Assembly (NCBI GenBank): GCA_948567375.1
Contig: OX419759.1
Location: forward strand, 12,926,744 to 12,990,743
Source: Lunularia cruciata
Lineage: Eukaryota > Streptophyta > Marchantiopsida > Lunulariales > Lunulariaceae
DNA length: 64,000 bases
Reading direction: 5' to 3'
Position 1 is the stretch's first letter. Every line of letters starts with the position of its first letter. The notes beneath the pieces were generated by a model. It ran no database searches and had not been told where the DNA came from. It worked only from the letters and a program-made list of their open reading frames with translations. Shown one piece after another: positions 60,079 to 64,000 of this stretch. The position numbers and the translations under genes are program-made.

Positions 60079-60226
60079 CCCTAAAATCAATCTGAAGTGC
60101 ATTTGGGGTTGCATTTTTGCTCTTCTGTTTTATCTTTGAATGGCTTAATGGACCCTAAAATCAATCTGAAGTGCATTTGGGGTTGCATTTTTGCTCTTCT
60201 GTTTTATCTTTGAATGGCTTAATGGA
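60079..60226. repeat. Perfect 74-bp tandem duplication
   Basis: 60079-60152 and 60153-60226 are identical over 74 bp (starting ccctaaaatcaatctgaag, ending cttaatgga). Complete identity suggests a recent event. It lies immediately before a LINE tag. Confidence 0.9.
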
Positions 60227-60235
60227 GTCTATGTA

Positions 60236-60270
60236 TCCTTCTTGTTATCCTAAGCGGTCACCTTTTCTTC
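60236..60270 (+). mobile_element. LINE 3'-end tag, copy D
   Basis: ccttcttgttatcctaagcg followed by gtcaccttttcttc matches the distal half of the tag core seen at 2920-2950. It lies in opposite orientation to the LINE 3' end at 60360-60450, with about 90 bp between the two. Confidence 0.55.
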
Positions 60271-60359
60271 TTTGATGATGTATCGAGTATGCCCATGTGA
60301 TTGTCGTTAAGTACACACGAGTGATCATATTACCTATTACTTTGCACATACTCAAAGGG

Positions 60360-61980
60360 AAGAGTAAAGGATGACCTCTTAGAAAACACAAGGGATGGGA
60401 AGACCCGATCAAGCCAAACAAGGGAGAGATAAAAAAAGGTAAAATAGGGCTAAGCCCCAATAGAGTCTATATGAGAAATCTGCCCTACCGCACTTAAGAT
60501 ATCCGAGCTATGCAAGTCGTACAGTCTACAAACAATTGGAGCATCTGAAGAAGCATTACCTAGTGTGATTGCTCTCCTATGGATTGCATGAACCATTGCC
60601 CTCTGTAGAGCAATGGACACATGCTGTCTAAAATATGCAACAAAGTATGAGAGTGAGAGTGGTACGCCTTGGCGCCTAACATGATAAGCTCTCATGCACT
60701 CCTTGACAAATATGTCAAATGTTGTGTCCATAGCCCCATATAACTCCAAGGCTAGGAGAACAAAGAGGTGACCTCGCTACATACCCTTCTACTTGGAGAC
60801 CTTGCGTGATGTTGCTGCACTTGATACCTATCCAAGGAGATGGATAATCATTCCCTCCAAAACTATATCACGTGTAAGGTTTGTAACCATAACATCCGCT
60901 ACTATCACCTGATCATCTCGGACCAAGTATAAGTCTGCACTAACACGTGCTGTCTACAAAGCATAGGAACATTCCCTCCAAGCCAAGTACCTCCTCTCTT
61001 GAGCCATAGCAAACATTATGTCCCTAATAGCATCATGGGGAGCTATTCTATGTCCTCCAAAAGGACAGCGTGTCATATGGATCGTTGATGCATCCAGTGT
61101 AGAACCACACTCACAACTGAGTAATGAAGATGTAGAAGGGTAGACCAAACCTAGGCAAAATCTCATCATTGTAGAAAGAGAAGCTAGTGCGAGTCAAAAT
61201 GCTCTAATGTGCGGTTGAGCTATGATCCAAGAGCCTGCACCTTTGTCGGAGCAAGAGTGAAGGCATGGTCTAGTAGCTTGAGGGATGGACGAGTCAACTA
61301 AGAGAGAATGTAGCATATGCTCACACTGTCTTTCCATCAAGGAAGATTGTAAACCTCTAGTCCAATCTGACAATAGTGAAACAAAAGATGGAAGTTCCTC
61401 GCATGCACGTGTGGATAGACTATCTCTCGTCTACCGCAATAATATCTAGAGAGAAAAGGATTCCTCCTCCACCTCTATCACATAAGTCTCCAAAACTGGC
61501 CTGTCAACAACCACAAAATGAGAAGAAAGTAAGGGTGTCGAGAGAGCACAACTACCCAGAAACACGATAGGTGTCATCTTTTCCATAGACAACAAGCCAA
61601 CCCTTCCACACGAGATTGTTAGGGATGTTTGTCTACATGCCAAATTCTTTGTCACACACTCAAATATCTCTGGTCTAATAATATCATCCAAACTCCCATG
61701 ATCTTCCTATCAAAAGCTCTCATACGTTAATCAAAGAAATTCCTTGTCACACACTCAAATGTCTTTGGTCTAATAATATCATCCAAACTCCCATAATCCT
61801 CTTATCAAAAGCTCTCATTCGTTAATCAAAGAGGGAGTGAACTATATGTCACACATTCAAATGTATCTGGTGTAATAATATCATCCAAACTCCGATAATC
61901 CTCCTATCAAAAGCTCTCATACGTCAATCAAAGAGGGAGTGAACTATAAGGAAGAGATATAGTAGATGGAAGTACTCCCC
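60360..61980 (-). pseudogene. Non-LTR retrotransposon C-terminal relic with its 3' end
   Basis: Reading leftward: a block with LGSCALSTPLLSSHFVV (61446-61691); then a zinc-binding-like region with CxC...H...RCPFGGHR and APHDAIRDIMFAMAQERRYL (60954-61169); then ETYGA-like MELYGAMDTTFDIFV and YFRQHVSIALQRAMVHAIHR (60450-60749). These follow the conserved order of a plant and protist non-LTR RT C-terminus (cysteine/histidine motif, HDxxRD). After the frame ends, ggggcttagcccc and the ggcttgatcgg-gtcttcccatcc block (60404-60394) with a T-rich tail to 60360 form the 3' region. Stops and repeats break the frame, and the RT core itself is not present. Confidence 0.65.
61645..61950. repeat. Tandem triplication of a 95-102 bp unit in the LINE relic
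   Basis: gtcacacactcaaat starts at 61651 and 61746, and gtcacacattcaaat at 61848. All continue through ctaataatatcatccaaact and caaaagctctcat. Copies differ by several bases and by a 7-bp insertion. Confidence 0.85.
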
Positions 61981-62199
61981 ATTCTAAGAGGTGTGGATCA
62001 TCCAACTGCCTACAACGATATACCTCCTCTAACTTCATCATATCCACATACGCTATACTTTATTGTGACTTATCGGCGTGAAAACATCGTCGCTACATGT
62101 AGCGACAGTACTCAATGAAGGCAGCTCCTCCTACCATGTTACCAAAGATAAGACTAGACTGTTTTCATGACCTGCCCATGGACAAGTGGGCAGTTGTGG

Positions 62200-63125
62200 A
62201 CCCTAAGGCCTCAAGTTAAGTGAGAACAAGTCAACTTGCGACAGAGGAAAGAGAAAGGGGAAACATTTCGCTTCATAACCCCAAGAAATAGGAAAAGAAA
62301 TGTATGAGCCTCTTCTGAGGCGGGATCGAGATAATCGGATCGGGGGATCGTCAGGGAAGGACGTACCGAGCCGGGGCGGTCAGTGTCTCGGAGATTGTGT
62401 CCCGACTGTATTGGTATCGCAGGCGTTGCTAGTGTGACCGAATTGAATGCGACACGCCCGGGAAGACGACCGGGAGGTGACTGGGTGCTTTTGTGCATCG
62501 ATTCTTTTTGTAGCCGCCCGTGCCTGTGCGGACGATTTCAGTGCAGCTGGTCTGGTGGTTGAAGCCTGGGAGTCGGCATGTGTGAGAAGAGTGTGAAAGA
62601 TTGGATCGAGTTGGGGGTGGAGTGCACCTGATTGCTTGCAGTATTGTCATCGCGCGCGTGAAGCGACGACCTTTCTCCACGATGCTGGGACGGATCAGCT
62701 TACTCGATTGAGAAATGACGAGGACGAAGTCCACACTGCCATTTGCTGATACAAGGTAGAGACACACACTGTCCATATCCTGAACGAGTTAGGAGCCGTT
62801 TGGAAAGATGTGAAGGAAATGTTAGACTATGAAGAGGCTGTCACAAAGAAACCAGCCTCTGATTACCATATTATACATAACATCTGCATGTGGGTTTTCA
62901 TTATCAGCTCAGAAGAGCAGCAAAGATAAGAGATCAACCTCTCTGATCCGTAGTCCGTTGTGAGATGGATTAAAGTAGCTTATCAAACAATACATCCCCG
63001 TCGGAGTCATTTCTGCAATGTCGCTTGTAATTTGCCTTCCAGCTCCTCTTAGAGCTCAACTGTTGTCCAGGGTGAGGGTGACGTGACAGTTTGTTGATCA
63101 CCTGGGGCAGGTTATATGACTCGCG
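62200..63125 (+). promoter_or_regulatory. GC-richer 5' region of the terminal gene (promoter / 5' UTR)
   Basis: From about 62240 to 62720 the sequence is clearly richer in G, C and CpG than anything to its left. The minus-strand ORFs here (62211-62498, 62429-62776) have low-complexity translations without motifs and are probably accidental. A possible 5'-UTR intron runs from 62756 (gtagag) to 63110 (ggggcag), 15 bases before the start codon. No exact start site can be placed. Confidence 0.4.
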
Positions 63126-64000
63126 ATGGAGCCGAGTGGCTTCATCGAGTTGAATATGGAGCAAGAGAAACGAGGAGGGGGTGAGGAATTTGTGAACGAT
63201 TTGAATATATCAGACAACAGTTTGGACGAAACAAATTATAGGAAGCAGAGCAGATTTTCTCATCAACTCGATTTGGAAGAAGTATCATTATCTAGTGGCG
63301 GATCCCCCGGAGGATCGCCTAGAGGATCGTCAGGAGGCTATTCTAGTAGCGAGGGATCAAGCGTAAACGCAAGAACCAAAAGTAAGAAAGAGGGCAATGG
63401 ACTGCGTGCGAAGAGAGGAGGGAAGGCCTTGAAAATTATGGTTTCTTCTCCCAAAGAGGAGGAGCAACGAAGAAAGGCTCTTTATCTTGAGTCAATGGCC
63501 GGTAATGCTCCTCTGTATCCCTTAGATCTACAGGATCTCTCAGGTGATTCTGGTCCCGATGAAGAAGAGTCGGACAGAAGCAGTCTATTTTCACCGGAAG
63601 TCGCAGCAAATGGGTTTGGTTCCCCTATAGATCTGCCCTCTAGAGACATTTTTGATGATCTACTCAACAGAAGACAAGCAGAAGCGGAAAAACGGATGCA
63701 GGTGATGACTGCAGCCGGGAGCTTGAGGGATCCAGGCGAGAACGGCTCGAATTCACTACAGGAGATCCCTTTGACAAGCAAATTTGATCCCATGACAGTT
63801 TCGGAAGCTGATAAGTATGACGATGACGAGATTTCGCCGGTGGAAGAAAGCGTCTCTATAGACCTGCCCTCTAGAGGCAATTTTGCCGATCTACTCAACA
63901 GAAGACAAGCAGAAGCGGAAAAGCGGATGCAGGTGATGACTGCAGCCGGGAGGTTGAGGGATCCAGGTGAGAACGGCTCGGATGCACTACATGAGATCCC
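63126..64000 (+). CDS. Unrecognised Ser/Gly-rich charged protein with 77-residue tandem repeats (5' part)
   Basis: An open frame runs without a stop from ATG at 63126 to the window edge (291 complete codons). An in-frame TGA at 63117-63119 makes this ATG the first available start. Residues 1-55 are acidic/polar. Residues 54-79 are a Ser-Gly-Pro stretch (SSGGSPGGSPRGSSGG). Residues 83-103 are basic (KSKKEGN...AKRGGKALK), a possible nuclear signal or nucleic-acid-binding patch. From residue 166 a 77-residue unit repeats, with SPIDLPSRDIFDDLLNRRQA and AEAEKRMQVMTAAG in the first copy and near-identical sequence from residue 243. The LLNRRQAEAEKRMQ part should be helical. I see no catalytic motif. 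The protein continues beyond the window, and introns further on are possible. The minus-strand frame at 63482-63898 is its shadow. Confidence 0.75.
   Translation, partial: MEPSGFIELNMEQEKRGGGEEFVNDLNISDNSLDETNYRKQSRFSHQLDLEEVSLSSGGSPGGSPRGSSGGYSSSEGSSVNARTKSKKEGNGLRAKRGGKALKIMVSSPKEEEQRRKALYLESMAGNAPLYPLDLQDLSGDSGPDEEESDRSSLFSPEVAANGFGSPIDLPSRDIFDDLLNRRQAEAEKRMQVMTAAGSLRDPGENGSNSLQEIPLTSKFDPMTVSEADKYDDDEISPVEESVSIDLPSRGNFADLLNRRQAEAEKRMQVMTAAGRLRDPGENGSDALHEI
63621..64000 (+). repeat. 231-bp coding tandem repeat
   Basis: ctatag at 63625 and 63856 mark the same point in two units, a period of 231 bp or 77 codons. The first 50 codons of each unit are nearly identical at DNA level, including a stretch of about 60 bases from gatctactcaacagaagac with a single change. 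The rest of unit 1 (63771-63851) cannot be compared because unit 2 is cut by the window edge. Confidence 0.9.

Noticed and set aside
61645-61950. CRISPR-like array
   Set aside because: Three diverged 95-102 bp units are directly adjacent without spacers, inside a LINE relic in a plant-type genome.
62211-62776. Two overlapping minus-strand ORFs of 95 and 115 aa
   Set aside because: GC-rich sequence has fewer stops, and the translations show no domain. The region is better explained as promoter and 5' UTR of the plus-strand gene.
63482-63898. 138-aa minus-strand ORF
   Set aside because: It lies wholly opposite the open plus-strand frame from 63126. Its Ser/Leu-rich repeated translation is the mirror of the 231-bp coding repeat.

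Overview
The window looks like nuclear DNA of a non-flowering land plant, most likely a moss or another bryophyte. Three things point there. First, an intron-split plant-type heparanase (GH79) gene lies on the left. Second, a roughly 40-kb AT-rich block consists almost entirely of decayed Ty3/gypsy chromoviruses and related elements. Third, a small patchwork of plastid DNA includes a piece of chlB, a plastid gene that flowering plants have lost. There are no prokaryotic gene signatures. The species call is inference.

Layout. 1-4.6 kb: intergenic DNA of ordinary composition with a strong hairpin, a G-run, a GGGC repeat and a short LINE 3'-end tag. 4.6-10.9 kb: an eight-exon GH79 gene on the minus strand, the best supported gene here. 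10.9-12.4 kb: its upstream region, then a 70-bp LINE tag inside 28-bp target-site duplications and a 53-bp tandem repeat. 12.4-57.4 kb: retrotransposon island. Two LTR families recur. LTR-A is 741 bp, belongs to a chromovirus, and is present as a 3' LTR at 14954-15694 and as a solo LTR with a 5-bp target-site duplication at 55785-56525. LTR-B is about 350-430 bp, also belongs to a chromovirus, carries a tRNA-iMet type primer-binding site, and its U3 is full of perfect heat-shock-element units. Between them lie broken gag, protease, RT, RNase H and integrase reading frames on both strands, including a Tat/Athila-like element, a Copia-like gag-protease and another gypsy pol. No element is intact.

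57.4-60 kb: intergenic, with a 340-bp mosaic of plastid fragments (rps11, psaB, chlB, rrn16). 60.1-62 kb: tandem repeats and a minus-strand relic of a non-LTR retrotransposon C-terminus, whose 3' end is the source type of the short tags seen elsewhere. 62.2-64 kb: GC-richer DNA leading into the 5' part of a plus-strand gene that runs off the window. It encodes an unrecognised Ser/Gly-rich, charged protein with a 77-residue tandem repeat.

The most interesting signals are the 66-70 bp LINE-tag insertions flanked by 16- and 28-bp duplications, the heat-shock-element arrays of LTR-B, the plastid mosaic, and the unknown repeat protein at the right edge. All coordinates were read by eye. Homology statements come from remembered family motifs, not searches.
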